A DNA stretch of 38,092 nt from an uncultured bacterium (lineage in GTDB: Bacteria > Planctomycetota > Phycisphaerae > Phycisphaerales > SM1A02). Of this stretch, positions 1 through 8,463 are shown piece after piece. Below the pieces are notes generated by a model. The model worked only from the letters and a program-made list of their open reading frames with translations, searched no databases and was not told where the DNA came from. The stretch's first letter is position 1. The number at the start of each line of letters is the position of its first letter. The stretch spans positions 1 through 38,092 of the forward strand of contig CAIUGT010000050.1 of the NCBI GenBank assembly GCA_903898755.1, given 5' to 3'. A program made the translations under genes and the position numbers.

Positions 1-1056
1 GCCAATTTCCTCGGCGTTCTTGTTTTCTTTTTCGCGGCGCCACACCTGAATCACCAATTTCAAAGTGGTCAACAACGCGTTGGGCCCCGTAATGGTCACA
101 GTCTTTTTCGATTCTTCAATCAGCGAAATGTCAGCGGTAACGGCCACTTGATACGCGGGCTCCAGCGGCACACACATCAACACAAAATCAAGCGTGCGGC
201 CGCGAATACCGTCCAGTTGCAAGTAATCCTTGCCAGCCAACTCGCGCACGTGCTTGCGCACCGAGCTCACATGTTCCTTCAGCGCGGCCTTGCGGTCGTC
301 GTCGGTCTGCGCGTTGCAGTAGCGCACATACGCGGTCAGCGACACTTTGGAATCCAAAATCACCACGCGATTGTCAGGCAAGTAAATATAAAAGTCGGGT
401 CGAAGCTGGCCGCCCTCGTCGCCTCGATCGGACTGCTGCACTTCATAGTCGCGGCCGCGCTCCATGCCGCAGGTGTCAAAGATGCGCTGCAAGGTGAACT
501 CGCCCCAGTCGCCCTGCATTTTGGTGTCGCCCTTGAGAGCGTTAGTTAGGTTCACCGCAATTTGGCTGGTGGTGGTGGTGGCCAGTTGCAGGTTCTGAAT
601 GTTGGCGCGCAATGTTGCGGATTGCTCGACATCGGATTTGTGCACTTCATCTATGCGAGTGCGAAAGCCGGCAAGTTGCTCTTTCAGCGGTTGCAGCAGG
701 GCAGCCATGGATGTTTGATTGCCTTCGGTCAGGGTCTTGCCCTTGGCTTCAAAAATACTGTTGGCAAGATTTTCAAACTGCGTCTTCATGCGCTCTTCTG
801 AGTCTTTCAGAAATTTCATTTCGCGCTCGGCAGATTCTTTCTGAGCGGCGGCTTCGCGAGTGGCGCTGGCGGCAAGCGCTTGCAGTTTTTCTTCCAGGCG
901 CGCCTTCTCTATTTCCAGGTGCGATTTTTCTTGAGCAGCGATCGCGGCGTCTTGACTGGTGGTGGCGCTGTCAACGGGCGCGCGCAGAAGGCGCACGGCA
1001 ATAAATGCGCAGATGAGCACCAGAATAATTAAGAGCGTAATGATGAATGGTTCCAT
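1..1056 (-). CDS. rmuC: RmuC family protein (3' end outside window)
   Basis: The minus-strand reading frame is open for 352 codons from the ATG at 1054-1056 to the window edge, so the C-terminus is missing. It starts with one N-terminal membrane anchor (about residues 4-22), followed by a long Ala/Glu/Lys-rich coiled coil (about 45-150). After that comes the RmuC core: a GDWGEFTLQRIF segment, a QLRPDFYIYLPDNRVVILDSK segment and SLTAYVRY. These are hallmarks of RmuC, which in E. coli limits recombination at inverted repeats and has a predicted PD-(D/E)XK-like fold. The role here is inferred from the family. The gene is divergent from the nuclease-helicase gene that starts at 1222, with about 165 bp between them. 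Confidence 0.93.
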   Translation of the reverse strand, partial: MEPFIITLLIILVLICAFIAVRLLRAPVDSATTSQDAAIAAQEKSHLEIEKARLEEKLQALAASATREAAAQKESAEREMKFLKDSEERMKTQFENLANSIFEAKGKTLTEGNQTSMAALLQPLKEQLAGFRTRIDEVHKSDVEQSATLRANIQNLQLATTTTSQIAVNLTNALKGDTKMQGDWGEFTLQRIFDTCGMERGRDYEVQQSDRGDEGGQLRPDFYIYLPDNRVVILDSKVSLTAYVRYCNAQTDDDRKAALKEHVSSVRKHVRELAGKDYLQLDGIRGRTLDFVLMCVPLEPAYQVAVTADISLIEESKKTVTITGPNALLTTLKLVIQVWRREKENKNAEEIG

Positions 1057-1221
1057 GCGAATGTTCCTTGTGAGTGCGGCTACAGACTAGCGGCAACGGC
1101 ACACGCTTTTGGCGGGTGTTGTGCGGGTGCGCGCGTGGCTATGTTGAATGAACGTGTGAGGTGGGGGAGTGTGACGGGGTATTTTTAAAATCAGAACCAG
1201 TAAGAGCTGTAAGCTCACGTC

Positions 1222-3201
1222 ATGTCACAAGTGCCGCATGCTTATTACGGAGGGAGCGTTGCAGATTTTCTGAAAGCAACGTCTGGCGAAATCATCGGCG
1301 CCCTCACAACCAATAGCGAGTTTGACATAGATACAACCCAACGGGATGCGTGGCGTGGGGAGATCGAGATCTTAAAAGAAGAATTTAAGAAATTCGAAGG
1401 TCGCGTCTTGCTCGAGTTCAATGTCCCCCGAATAGGTTCAAGATTAGATGCCGTTCTAATTTCTGGTCCAGTTATTTTCGTAATCGAATTTAAAGTAGGT
1501 GAAACAAGGGTCAATCAAACGGATCTCAATCAGGTGTGGGATTACGCACTCGACTTAAAGAATTTTCATAAAGCAAGTCATACCGCATTTATTATTCCAA
1601 TTTTAATTACTACGAATGCGCGCGAAGCAGAGCCGATCCTTTCAACTCCAAATACAGATGGGGTTTTTCCACCAATCGCATGTAGTTGTAGTTCGTTGCA
1701 TAAATTAATTGAGCAAGGATTAAGTGCTTCCAGTGGGACACCCATAAATCAAAAAGATTGGGAGACATCTTCCTATCAACCAACGCCAACAATTATCGAG
1801 GCAGCGCAGCGGCTGTATTCACGTCATTCGGTGGAATCAATTGCTCGCAACGATGCTGGCGCACGTAATTTAAATGTGACTTCTCAGCGAATTGAAGAAC
1901 TTGTGAATCAGGCAAGTAAAAACAGCCAAAAAAGTATTGTGTTTGTAACGGGAGTTCCTGGCGCCGGCAAGACTTTGGTGGGATTGAATATCGCAACAAA
2001 AAAGAGAGATGAAGCCCAGCCGACTCATGCAGTTTTCTTGTCAGGAAATGGGCCGCTGGTAGAAGTTTTAAGAGAGGCGCTTACGCGTGATGAAGTACTA
2101 CGACGCCGTAAAGAATTAAAAAAAGTTCGTAAGGGTGAAGTGATGCAAAAAGTGAAGGCGTTTATTCAAAATGTCCATCACTTTCGTAGTGATGGATTGC
2201 GTGATCCAAATGCTCCAGCGGATCATGTCGTAATTTTTGATGAAGCCCAGAGAGCATGGAATAAAGAAATGACGGCGAGTTTTATGAAACGCAAAAAAGG
2301 CGTTCCTAATTTCACGCAATCGGAACCAGAATTTCTAATTTCATATCTTGATCGGCATAAGGATTGGGCGGTTGTGATTTGTTTGGTTGGGGGTGGTCAA
2401 GAAATTAATCGTGGCGAAGCAGGCATTTCGGCATGGCTTGATGCAATGAAAACAATGTTTCCTTCATGGCATGTGTATGTGTCCCCTGAGTTAGTTGATA
2501 GTGAATATGCAGCTGGTCACGCTTTGGATGAACTTGCAAACCGTCCAAATGTTGTGCGAGATAAAAGCCTTCATCTTGCAGTATCAATGCGCTCATTTCG
2601 TGCAGAAAATGTTTCTGGATTTGTGAAGGCGGTATTAGATTGCGATCGACAAGCAGCAAGCCAGTCATTTGAGATGTTGCGAGCGCGTTATCCCTTGACA
2701 GTTACGCGTGATTTAAAAATTGCCAAGCAGTGGGTTCGTGATCACGCTCGAGGCTCAGAAAGATTTGGACTTGTTGCGTCTTCTGAAGCGCAAAGACTGA
2801 AACCGCACGCAATTGATATTCGAGTTGATGTGAATCCCATTCATTATTTTCTAAACAATGCAGAAGACACAAGATCAAGTTTCTATATGGAAGATGCTGC
2901 CACAGAATTTCAAGTACAAGGATTAGAACTCGACTGGGTTTGTATGTCATGGGATGCTGATCTTCGATTTTCTAAGACTGGTTGGAATCATCATTCATTC
3001 AAGGGAAGTAAATGGACATCGATCCATAATTTGGCGAATCAGCAATATTTAAGAAATGCATATCGCGTGCTACTTACGCGTGCGAGGCAGGGAATGGTGA
3101 TATTTATTCCTCCAGGTGATAGCGGAGATGACACACGCAAGCCAGCATTTTATGACTCGACTTTTAATTATTTGGTTGACATTGGTATTCCTCAGTTGTG
3201 A
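1222..3201 (+). CDS. Schlafen/DUF2075-type protein: PD-(D/E)XK nuclease-like domain plus helicase-like NTPase
   Basis: This 659-residue protein has two parts. Residues 60-110 look like a PD-(D/E)XK nuclease core, with E65, D76 (in RLDAVLI) and E89-x-K91 (in VIEFKVG). Residues 238-640 match the DUF2075/Schlafen-group-3 NTPase: Walker A GVPGAGKT at 244-251, Walker B VVIFDEAQ at 336-343, and near the C-terminus a helicase motif VI-like RVLLTRARQG. Members of this group occur in DNA repair and anti-phage settings, but the substrate is not known here. Its codons are clearly AT-richer than those of the neighbours (many AAA, TTA, AAT), which suggests recent transfer. No convincing Shine-Dalgarno sequence precedes the ATG. 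The family is fairly sure; the function is not. Confidence 0.85.
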   Translation: MSQVPHAYYGGSVADFLKATSGEIIGALTTNSEFDIDTTQRDAWRGEIEILKEEFKKFEGRVLLEFNVPRIGSRLDAVLISGPVIFVIEFKVGETRVNQTDLNQVWDYALDLKNFHKASHTAFIIPILITTNAREAEPILSTPNTDGVFPPIACSCSSLHKLIEQGLSASSGTPINQKDWETSSYQPTPTIIEAAQRLYSRHSVESIARNDAGARNLNVTSQRIEELVNQASKNSQKSIVFVTGVPGAGKTLVGLNIATKKRDEAQPTHAVFLSGNGPLVEVLREALTRDEVLRRRKELKKVRKGEVMQKVKAFIQNVHHFRSDGLRDPNAPADHVVIFDEAQRAWNKEMTASFMKRKKGVPNFTQSEPEFLISYLDRHKDWAVVICLVGGGQEINRGEAGISAWLDAMKTMFPSWHVYVSPELVDSEYAAGHALDELANRPNVVRDKSLHLAVSMRSFRAENVSGFVKAVLDCDRQAASQSFEMLRARYPLTVTRDLKIAKQWVRDHARGSERFGLVASSEAQRLKPHAIDIRVDVNPIHYFLNNAEDTRSSFYMEDAATEFQVQGLELDWVCMSWDADLRFSKTGWNHHSFKGSKWTSIHNLANQQYLRNAYRVLLTRARQGMVIFIPPGDSGDDTRKPAFYDSTFNYLVDIGIPQL

Positions 3202-3282
3202 AATAAATTTGTCACGCTTGGGCCCCACGTTCATTCGAAGGTGGGTCCATCACGCACTATCGCCCGATCAAATCACATGACC

Positions 3283-3311
3283 AAAAAAACACCCCGTCTC
3301 TCAACAGGGCG
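3283..3311 (-). terminator. Candidate intrinsic terminator of the PEP-CTERM gene
   Basis: Read on the minus strand, a short stem (CGCCC pairing with GGGTG, one G-U) with a 12-nt loop is followed directly by seven T. It lies 34 bp past the stop of the PEP-CTERM gene. The stem is weak, so the call rests mainly on the T run and position. Confidence 0.4.
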
Positions 3312-3344
3312 CTCATCAATCATCAAAATGTCCGCCCAAAAAAC

Positions 3345-3974
3345 TCAGCGTCGACGCCGTCCCATCAAACCAGCCATGCCAAGCAACGCAATGGCGCCCG
3401 GCGCAGGCGTGGGGATTCCTTGGATGTCCGAGGTGACCGAGAGGTATCCAGGAAGCTGGCGCGTTGACTCGTCTCCGTTGCTCCACAGTCCAAGCGACGA
3501 GTACGGCGGTCCTTGCGTGCTGGTTGGATAGCTGTAAATGTTGTAGGCCGTGCTCGCGGCGCTACTCAGGGTTATACCAGCAAGCATGTTGTCAAAATCG
3601 CCGGCCACGCCTGTGTCTAAATTAAATTGAAACAGAACATCGGCAATGCCGCGCGCCACGCCCTTGTTGGATTGCACCGATCCTTGCTTAATGACCGTGT
3701 CGGAGTAGACCGTGGTGTCGTTATTCAAAAGAGTAATCGACCAGTTGGTCAAGTCGCTTTGTTGAACCTGACCACTTGTAAGTTCCGATGTCCAATACAC
3801 AACCACTTTATTCACATTGGGAGTTGAATCGGTGTACGGCGTATTCAGAATGTAGGTGGTGGTCACGTATGCCGCGCTTGCGGAAGTGCCCAAGGTCAGG
3901 GCGAGCGTGAATCCCAAGCCGGCGAACCAGGTGTGGGCGTGCGGGGTGTTACAGCGATGGGTGGTGTTGTTCAT
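3345..3974 (-). CDS. Secreted protein with PEP-CTERM-like sorting tail
   Basis: This 209-residue protein has an N-terminal signal peptide (hydrophobic stretch about 17-34, ending TSASA) and a C-terminal tail PAPGAIALLGMAGLMGRRRR. That tail has the three PEP-CTERM parts: Pro-rich motif, short hydrophobic helix and terminal Arg cluster. In Phycisphaerae such tails are thought to be handled by an exosortase; none is encoded in this window. The middle is Thr/Ser/Asn-rich, predicted beta-rich, and contains no domain I recognise. Proteins of this type are usually exported to the surface or matrix. The gene starts with ATG at 3972-3974 and stands alone, convergent with the DUF2075 gene. Confidence 0.82.
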   Translation of the reverse strand: MNNTTHRCNTPHAHTWFAGLGFTLALTLGTSASAAYVTTTYILNTPYTDSTPNVNKVVVYWTSELTSGQVQQSDLTNWSITLLNNDTTVYSDTVIKQGSVQSNKGVARGIADVLFQFNLDTGVAGDFDNMLAGITLSSAASTAYNIYSYPTSTQGPPYSSLGLWSNGDESTRQLPGYLSVTSDIQGIPTPAPGAIALLGMAGLMGRRRR

Positions 3975-4173
3975 ACGTATTCAAGATCTTTCATTTCGCC
4001 ATAGGTACAAATGGATGAAGGAAGTCTGAAGCGTGTAGGCGAGCCACGCGTCAAATGGGTACAAAAAACTGGTTACCGCAAAAACAGGCAGCTGCGATCA
4101 GCTCATCTATGTAAACGTAAAAAGTGGGTGTCGGCAGTCACGGAATTTCAAAGATTTGAAAAATTGTTGCGAA

Positions 4174-4212
4174 GGGGGTGTTTGCGGGCGGGAAATAGGG
4201 GGGTGGGGTGGG
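4174..4212 (+). other. G-quadruplex-type G tract
   Basis: Six runs of three or more G (G5, G3, G3, G6, G4, G3) are separated by loops of 7, 1, 5, 1 and 1 nt. This meets the usual G4 pattern on the plus strand. It lies about 200 bp upstream of the PEP-CTERM start and about 200 bp upstream of the DUF1016 start. Confidence 0.6.
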
Positions 4213-4318
4213 TGATTGTTGCGTAAGAATTGGTGAAAGGGGTGGTCGTGCAACGCTTTGTTGGACAGTGGGTGTCACACAAAGCGCCGCCAATCGTTCT
4301 TACTTCACAGGTAGTGTT

Positions 4319-4349
4319 CTTCAAGGCAACGTCCGGGGTTGTCTTGAGG
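4319..4349 (+). other. 12-bp hairpin upstream of the DUF1016 gene
   Basis: The arms at 4319-4330 and 4338-4349 pair over 12 bp with two G-U pairs (plus-strand reading) around a 7-nt loop. No T run follows on either strand, so it is not an obvious intrinsic terminator. It could be a leader structure or a protein site; the sequence alone does not decide. Confidence 0.45.
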
Positions 4350-4414
4350 AAAATCTTGCGGCGGTTTTTCCAGTTTTCGCAAAGTGATTCAATATATTTC
4401 TAAAGTGGCTCCAC

Positions 4415-5593
4415 ATGCAGGCAAGGATGGCGTGCATGGTGGAGGCCAAGTTGGCAAAGAAACGCAAAGCAAATATTGGCAAGGCGACTATCGCGCCAAT
4501 CACTGAATTGGCAACTCGGTCAACATCTTCAAAGGGTGTTTCGGTAGACACGCCAGCCACGATGTTCATAGAAGACGTGCGCGCAATTTTGCGACAGGCA
4601 CGCCGCGGCGCATATGCAGCGGCCAACCACATTATGGTGCAGGCGTATTGGAACATTGGGCGCAGGATTGTGCGTGAGGAGCAGGGCGGCAAACAGCGAG
4701 CCGACTATGGACAATTTCTAATTCGCAATTTGGCGCGCCAGTTAGGCGACGAATTTGGCGGGGGCGTGTCTGTGGCAAATCTGTGGAATTTCAGGCTTTT
4801 TTATCTTACTTTTCCAGCAGAATCAAAACTCTACGCAGTGCGTAGAGTTTTGACTTGGACGCATTGGCGGATTCTTATGCGCGTGCAAGACCCCGATGCC
4901 CGCGATTTTTATACACGTGAATCCGCGGAGAATGGCTGGAAGACGCGGCAATTGGAACGCAACATTGCCACGCATTATTTTCAGCGTTTACTGAAGCCGC
5001 GCAAGACTTCCAAAGGCAAGAAGCGAAAAATCTTAAAACCAACTGCCGCAACTTCACCGCTTGGGGCCGCAAGCCCGGTCGAGTTTGTGAAGGACCCGTA
5101 TGTGCTGGAGTTTCTTGGATTGCCAGATGCGGCCGCGTTGCCAGAGGAACAGTTGGAGAACGCCATTACGCTGCGCCTGCGAGATTTTCTAATGGAGCTT
5201 GGCAAAGGCTTCTCATTTGTTGGCCGGCAATTTCGCGTCAGCACGGAGACCAGCCACTTTTTTGTCGACCTTGTCTTTTACAACTACCTGTTGAAGTGCT
5301 TCGTATTAATCGACCTGAAAACCCGCGCACTGAATCACGCTGATATTGGACAAATGGACATGTACGTGCGCTTATTTGATGACCTGAAGCGCGGCGAGCA
5401 GGACAACCCCACGCTTGGAATTATTTTGTGCGGCCACAAAGATGACACCATGGTTCGCTATTCGGTTCTGAGCGAAAGCCAGCAATTATTCGCATCTCAA
5501 TATCGACTTGTGTTGCCCAGCGAAGAGGAATTACGCGACGAGTTGTGCCGCCGCAATATTTTGCATGGACCCGATACAAAAATTGTCCCGTAA
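4415..5593 (+). CDS. DUF1016 (YhcG-like) PD-(D/E)XK nuclease family protein
   Basis: The 392-residue product matches DUF1016/YhcG. The N-terminal domain (about 50-190) has YWNIGRRIVREEQ, YGQFLIRNLARQL and the WTHWRILMRV segment typical of the family. A basic linker (195-210) follows, then the C-terminal nuclease-like domain (225-380) with D285 in HFFVDLVFYN and D300-x-K302 in LIDLKTR, the PD-(D/E)XK residues. The family is common in accessory regions and is suspected to act on DNA, but no activity is established. ATGs at 4436 and 4562 are possible starts; conserved sequence begins only at residue 50, so the first 49 residues may not be translated. Codons for residues 138-146 lie in a perfect palindrome. 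A decayed partial copy lies downstream at 5699-5810. Confidence 0.88.
   Translation: MQARMACMVEAKLAKKRKANIGKATIAPITELATRSTSSKGVSVDTPATMFIEDVRAILRQARRGAYAAANHIMVQAYWNIGRRIVREEQGGKQRADYGQFLIRNLARQLGDEFGGGVSVANLWNFRLFYLTFPAESKLYAVRRVLTWTHWRILMRVQDPDARDFYTRESAENGWKTRQLERNIATHYFQRLLKPRKTSKGKKRKILKPTAATSPLGAASPVEFVKDPYVLEFLGLPDAAALPEEQLENAITLRLRDFLMELGKGFSFVGRQFRVSTETSHFFVDLVFYNYLLKCFVLIDLKTRALNHADIGQMDMYVRLFDDLKRGEQDNPTLGIILCGHKDDTMVRYSVLSESQQLFASQYRLVLPSEEELRDELCRRNILHGPDTKIVP
4823..4853. repeat. 31-bp perfect palindrome inside the DUF1016 gene
   Basis: Arms of 15 nt are exactly complementary around a single central G at 4838; the inner arms read AAAACTCTAC and GTAGAGTTTT with GCAGTGC between them. 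It lies in frame and encodes KLYAVRRVL (residues 138-146). A 27-bp version occurs in the pseudogene fragment at 5752-5778. Confidence 0.95.
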
Positions 5594-5629
5594 AAAAAGG
5601 TTGCTACCAAAATCGCAAGCCTAGCAACC
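5592..5629 (-). terminator. Intrinsic terminator facing the cardiolipin synthase transcript
   Basis: On the minus strand an 8-bp perfect stem (GGTTGCTA with TAGCAACC) and a 15-nt loop is followed at once by seven T. It lies 186 bp past the stop of the cardiolipin synthase gene, beyond the pseudogene fragment, and abuts the 3' end of the convergent DUF1016 gene. Confidence 0.75.
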
Positions 5630-5698
5630 CAAAGCCATTCTCAACTCCCTTTCTGCAAAGCGTTTCACTTGCTCGCATGCGGTGCATTGTCTGAGCCC

Positions 5699-5810
5699 CA
5701 GTGGCAAATCTGTCGGATTTCAAGCATTTATATTGCCTTCCCATCAGAATCAAAACTCTACCCACTGGGTAGAGTTTTAAGTTGCTCGCATTGTCAGATT
5801 CTGATCCGCA
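5699..5810 (+). pseudogene. Decayed fragment of a second DUF1016 gene
   Basis: The stretch aligns to 4770-4880 of the DUF1016 gene. It begins with an identical GTGGCAAATCTGT and keeps recognisable codons for VANL, then FPSESKLY, GRVL and QILIR. A 2-nt deletion relative to the intact gene shifts the frame in the middle, and similarity ends just before the stop of the convergent cardiolipin synthase gene. It is the remnant of a tandem or replaced paralogue, diverged by roughly a quarter of its bases outside the palindrome. It cannot encode a working protein. Confidence 0.8.
5752..5778. repeat. 27-bp perfect palindrome in the pseudogene fragment
   Basis: The arms AAAACTCTAC and GTAGAGTTTT flank a CCACTGG centre. 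Compared with the copy at 4825-4851, the only changes are one compensated base pair (G-C to C-G) and the unpaired central base. Confidence 0.95.
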
Positions 5811-5814
5811 GCTT

Positions 5815-7254
5815 TCACTGCAACGGAGACATCAACCGGCACGTGCGCGCCATGGCGCGAAAAAACCACGAGCGCTTTGTAAAGTCTTCCAGCTTTGCTT
5901 GTTGAGAATTTTCAAAGTCATGCGCCATCATTTCTTGCACACGGTCGCGCAGCGGACTATTGGCCACCAGCACGGTGATCTCAAAATTAATTCTGAATGA
6001 GCGGTTGTCAAAGTTGGCCGTGCCCACGCTCACTAAATCGTCCACCATGAATACTTTGTGGTGTAGAAACGCCGGCAAATATCGGTAAATACCCACGCCA
6101 GATGGAAGCACGTCTTCGTAATAGGAATACGCGGACATCATGATCATTCGCTCGTCGAAACGATTTGGAATAAGTATGCGCGCGTCCACGCCGCGCATGG
6201 CGGCTAGTTGCAGGCTGAGCACAATTCCCTCGTCGGGCACAAAGTAGGGCGACGCAATCCACAAGCGCCGCTGCGCGCCTTCAATGACTTGGTGAAAAAG
6301 CAGCGCGCACGTTTCCACTTCATCGGATGGACCGCTTGGAATCACCAGCACATGTTCGTTGCCGTATGAGCGCGTGGACCAATCCAATGTTGGAACTTCG
6401 CCAGTTGACCAATTCCAGTCTTCGCAAAATGCAAGTTGAGCCGCGAGCGCGGCGGGACCTTGAACGCGGATGTGCGTGTCGCGCCACGCGCCCATGTCGG
6501 GATCGCGTCCAAGATATTCACGGCCAATGTTGTGCCCGCCAATGAACGCGGTGTGTCCATCGATCATCACAATCTTGCGGTGATTGCGAAAGTTCATGCG
6601 CAGTGGGTTCATGCCCAGGTTGGTTTGAAATGAGGCCACGCGAATCTTTGCCTCAATCAGTTCATCTATGAAAGATTCAGGCAAGCCGTTCGAGCCAAGC
6701 GCGTCATAGAGAAGCCGCACAGAAACGCCGCGATTTGCAGCCTGAATCATGGCTTTATGAAATCGCTGTCCAAGTTCGTCGTCGCGCACAATGTAGAACT
6801 GCACGCAGATGTAGCGTTGCGCTTGTTCAAGCTCATCCAGGATCGCCTCGAATGTTTGCACGCCATCAACAAGCAACCGAGTTGTATTGCCAGTGGTCCA
6901 GTTGGTTGTTGCAAGTTGTTCGCTGGCGGTTGTCACACCAATTGAGCAAGTTTGCTCAGCCACTTGTTGCGCGGACACACGGAATGGTTCCATGGCGTTG
7001 TTGGCCAACTCCGCAAGCGAGTCAAGCGCTTGCGTGCCGCGTCGGTGCGCTTTGATGTAGCCATCCAGTTTGCGCGCGCCCACACTGAGATACAGAAAAA
7101 TTCCAAGTGGCGGCAGGAAAATAAGAACAAGCGCCCACGCAAGAGTTCCGTGCGGAGTGCGGCCACGCATGATTGCGTCTAGCGCCAGCACAATGCCTGT
7201 AATTTCCAGCACCACTGCCAGCGCAATCAGTGTGATGATGATGGAGTCGGTCAT
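5815..7254 (-). CDS. cls: Cardiolipin synthase, phospholipase D superfamily
   Basis: The 479-residue product makes cardiolipin from two phosphatidylglycerol molecules at the inner membrane. Two N-terminal membrane helices (about 5-28 and 37-58) are followed by two PLD domains. Each carries the HKD motif: H225-x-K227-x4-D232 in the HRKIVMID segment, and H398-x-K400-x4-D405 in HHKVFMVDD, followed by the GTANFDNRSF signature. Length and order are those of a full bacterial Cls. The ATG at 7252-7254 is followed by a plausible membrane start. It is transcribed alone, with a terminator at 5592-5629. Nothing in it looks damaged. Confidence 0.95.
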   Translation of the reverse strand: MTDSIIITLIALAVVLEITGIVLALDAIMRGRTPHGTLAWALVLIFLPPLGIFLYLSVGARKLDGYIKAHRRGTQALDSLAELANNAMEPFRVSAQQVAEQTCSIGVTTASEQLATTNWTTGNTTRLLVDGVQTFEAILDELEQAQRYICVQFYIVRDDELGQRFHKAMIQAANRGVSVRLLYDALGSNGLPESFIDELIEAKIRVASFQTNLGMNPLRMNFRNHRKIVMIDGHTAFIGGHNIGREYLGRDPDMGAWRDTHIRVQGPAALAAQLAFCEDWNWSTGEVPTLDWSTRSYGNEHVLVIPSGPSDEVETCALLFHQVIEGAQRRLWIASPYFVPDEGIVLSLQLAAMRGVDARILIPNRFDERMIMMSAYSYYEDVLPSGVGIYRYLPAFLHHKVFMVDDLVSVGTANFDNRSFRINFEITVLVANSPLRDRVQEMMAHDFENSQQAKLEDFTKRSWFFRAMARTCRLMSPLQ

Positions 7255-7349
7255 TGAACATCTTCATTATGCACTAACAAATTCAATCTAGAAGAGTTGA
7301 TGCGCACAAAGCCCCGCACCGGTGATACGCCACATTTTGAAGTAACTCT

Positions 7350-8444
7350 TTACGCTGCCGGCGCTAAATCGGCGGCGGGTAAGCGCAAGCCAAGCAAGTG
7401 ATGCGGCAACGTGGTGATCATGTAGAAGGCAATGCTGGCCACGGCAAGCGAGTGCGCATGAAAGCCGCCAAGCAACAAGCACAGAGGAATCATGCAGGGA
7501 ATGGTGGGCCAGAGCAATGGCAGGCTGACCACATGCACGCGTATCAGGCGCGCAAAGAAATTGTTCGTGGTATATGGCTTCGCGATTATATGGGTGTTTG
7601 TATGTGACGGCGCGATTATATTTCTTGTGCAGGCCAAGCGGCGCGTGTGTCGAAACGCATGCACGCCAAAAAAGAAAATGCCAACAGCGAATAATGGATC
7701 CGCAAGCGCGGCCATGAGCGCCACCAATGCGTGCTCAACAAGATCGGCTACGGCTGCCCGCGCATGTCCACGGCGCCATCGCGCAAGCGCGTTTGCCAAA
7801 GCAAATACCACACCCGCGGCAACTCCAATCAAGGCGAGGGGGCGCATCTGCTCTGGCGTTGGCATCCACGCGCTTGCCGCACCATGCTGCCACGAGCTGA
7901 GCGCGATTCCAATTTGTTCAAAGGGTGCCCACGCTGCAATGGGGTGCGCAGCGAAGGCCGTGCTTAATAAGAGCATGCCTCGACCAAGCGCCAATCCCCA
8001 GCGCGCCACAAAACCGTCTTTGTCCGCGCCTACTGCCGTGGCATCGGCCATGCCAAAATGAAACATGGTCAAGCACAAAAACATCAACGCCGCCGCGCCT
8101 GGCAGCAACGCCATCAACGCCAAGCACGCTAGCATTTGGCCTAAATATCCTGTAAATCCGCAGATTTTTGACCACAGTCCCACTCGCCCAGATAGGCGCG
8201 CAGACACCAACCAATCGGCGCATCCATGCGGCATTCCAAACACAAACAACGCGATCACAAATGGCCAGGGCGCCGCGGTTGTTGTGAATGCGGGATTGAT
8301 AAGCGCGGACAACACTCCAAATGCCAGCACGCACCACGGCCAGGAGCGTGCGTCATAAAAAAGAAATCGCCCCGCCCATGTCACCCACTCGAAAGACTTT
8401 GATGGTCCTGCGAGCGCGGCGGCATTGGGCGGGGCGAAATTCAA
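7350..8444 (-). CDS. blh: Brp/Blh family beta-carotene 15,15'-dioxygenase
   Basis: This is a polytopic membrane protein of 364 residues with the histidine pattern of Brp/Blh enzymes: FGMPHGCADWL (PHGxxD), MFHFGMADA, HAFRHTRRL and TTLPHHLLGL. These enzymes use iron to cleave beta-carotene into two retinals. It lies 19 bp downstream of the rhodopsin gene on the same strand, the classic arrangement in which Blh supplies the rhodopsin chromophore. The start is taken as TTG at 8442-8444; no in-frame ATG occurs before residue 70, which would remove part of the conserved region. The neighbour makes the family call firm. Beta-carotene synthesis genes are not in the window. Confidence 0.9.
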   Translation of the reverse strand: MNFAPPNAAALAGPSKSFEWVTWAGRFLFYDARSWPWCVLAFGVLSALINPAFTTTAAPWPFVIALFVFGMPHGCADWLVSARLSGRVGLWSKICGFTGYLGQMLACLALMALLPGAAALMFLCLTMFHFGMADATAVGADKDGFVARWGLALGRGMLLLSTAFAAHPIAAWAPFEQIGIALSSWQHGAASAWMPTPEQMRPLALIGVAAGVVFALANALARWRRGHARAAVADLVEHALVALMAALADPLFAVGIFFFGVHAFRHTRRLACTRNIIAPSHTNTHIIAKPYTTNNFFARLIRVHVVSLPLLWPTIPCMIPLCLLLGGFHAHSLAVASIAFYMITTLPHHLLGLRLPAADLAPAA

Positions 8445-8463
8445 ATCAGTATAACTTTCACAA

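Larger units (their letters stand above)
3975..4414. other. 440-bp intergenic region without a convincing gene
   Basis: The region separates the divergent PEP-CTERM and DUF1016 genes and should hold both promoters. It contains a G-rich tract at 4174-4212 and a 12-bp hairpin at 4319-4349, listed separately. A 71-codon open frame at 4011-4226 has a very basic, uninformative product and runs through the G tract; I do not regard it as a gene. Confidence 0.6.

Noticed and set aside
148-1004. Plus-strand open frames at the left end
   Set aside because: They mirror the rmuC reading frame on the minus strand, which shows clear family motifs.
3221-3248. Hairpin after the DUF2075 gene (GGCCCCAC with GTGGGTCC)
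   Set aside because: One mismatch, 12-nt loop and no T run; could be a weak terminator but is not convincing.
4011-4226. 71-codon frame upstream of the DUF1016 gene
   Set aside because: Runs through the G tract, no ribosome site, product without any recognisable pattern.
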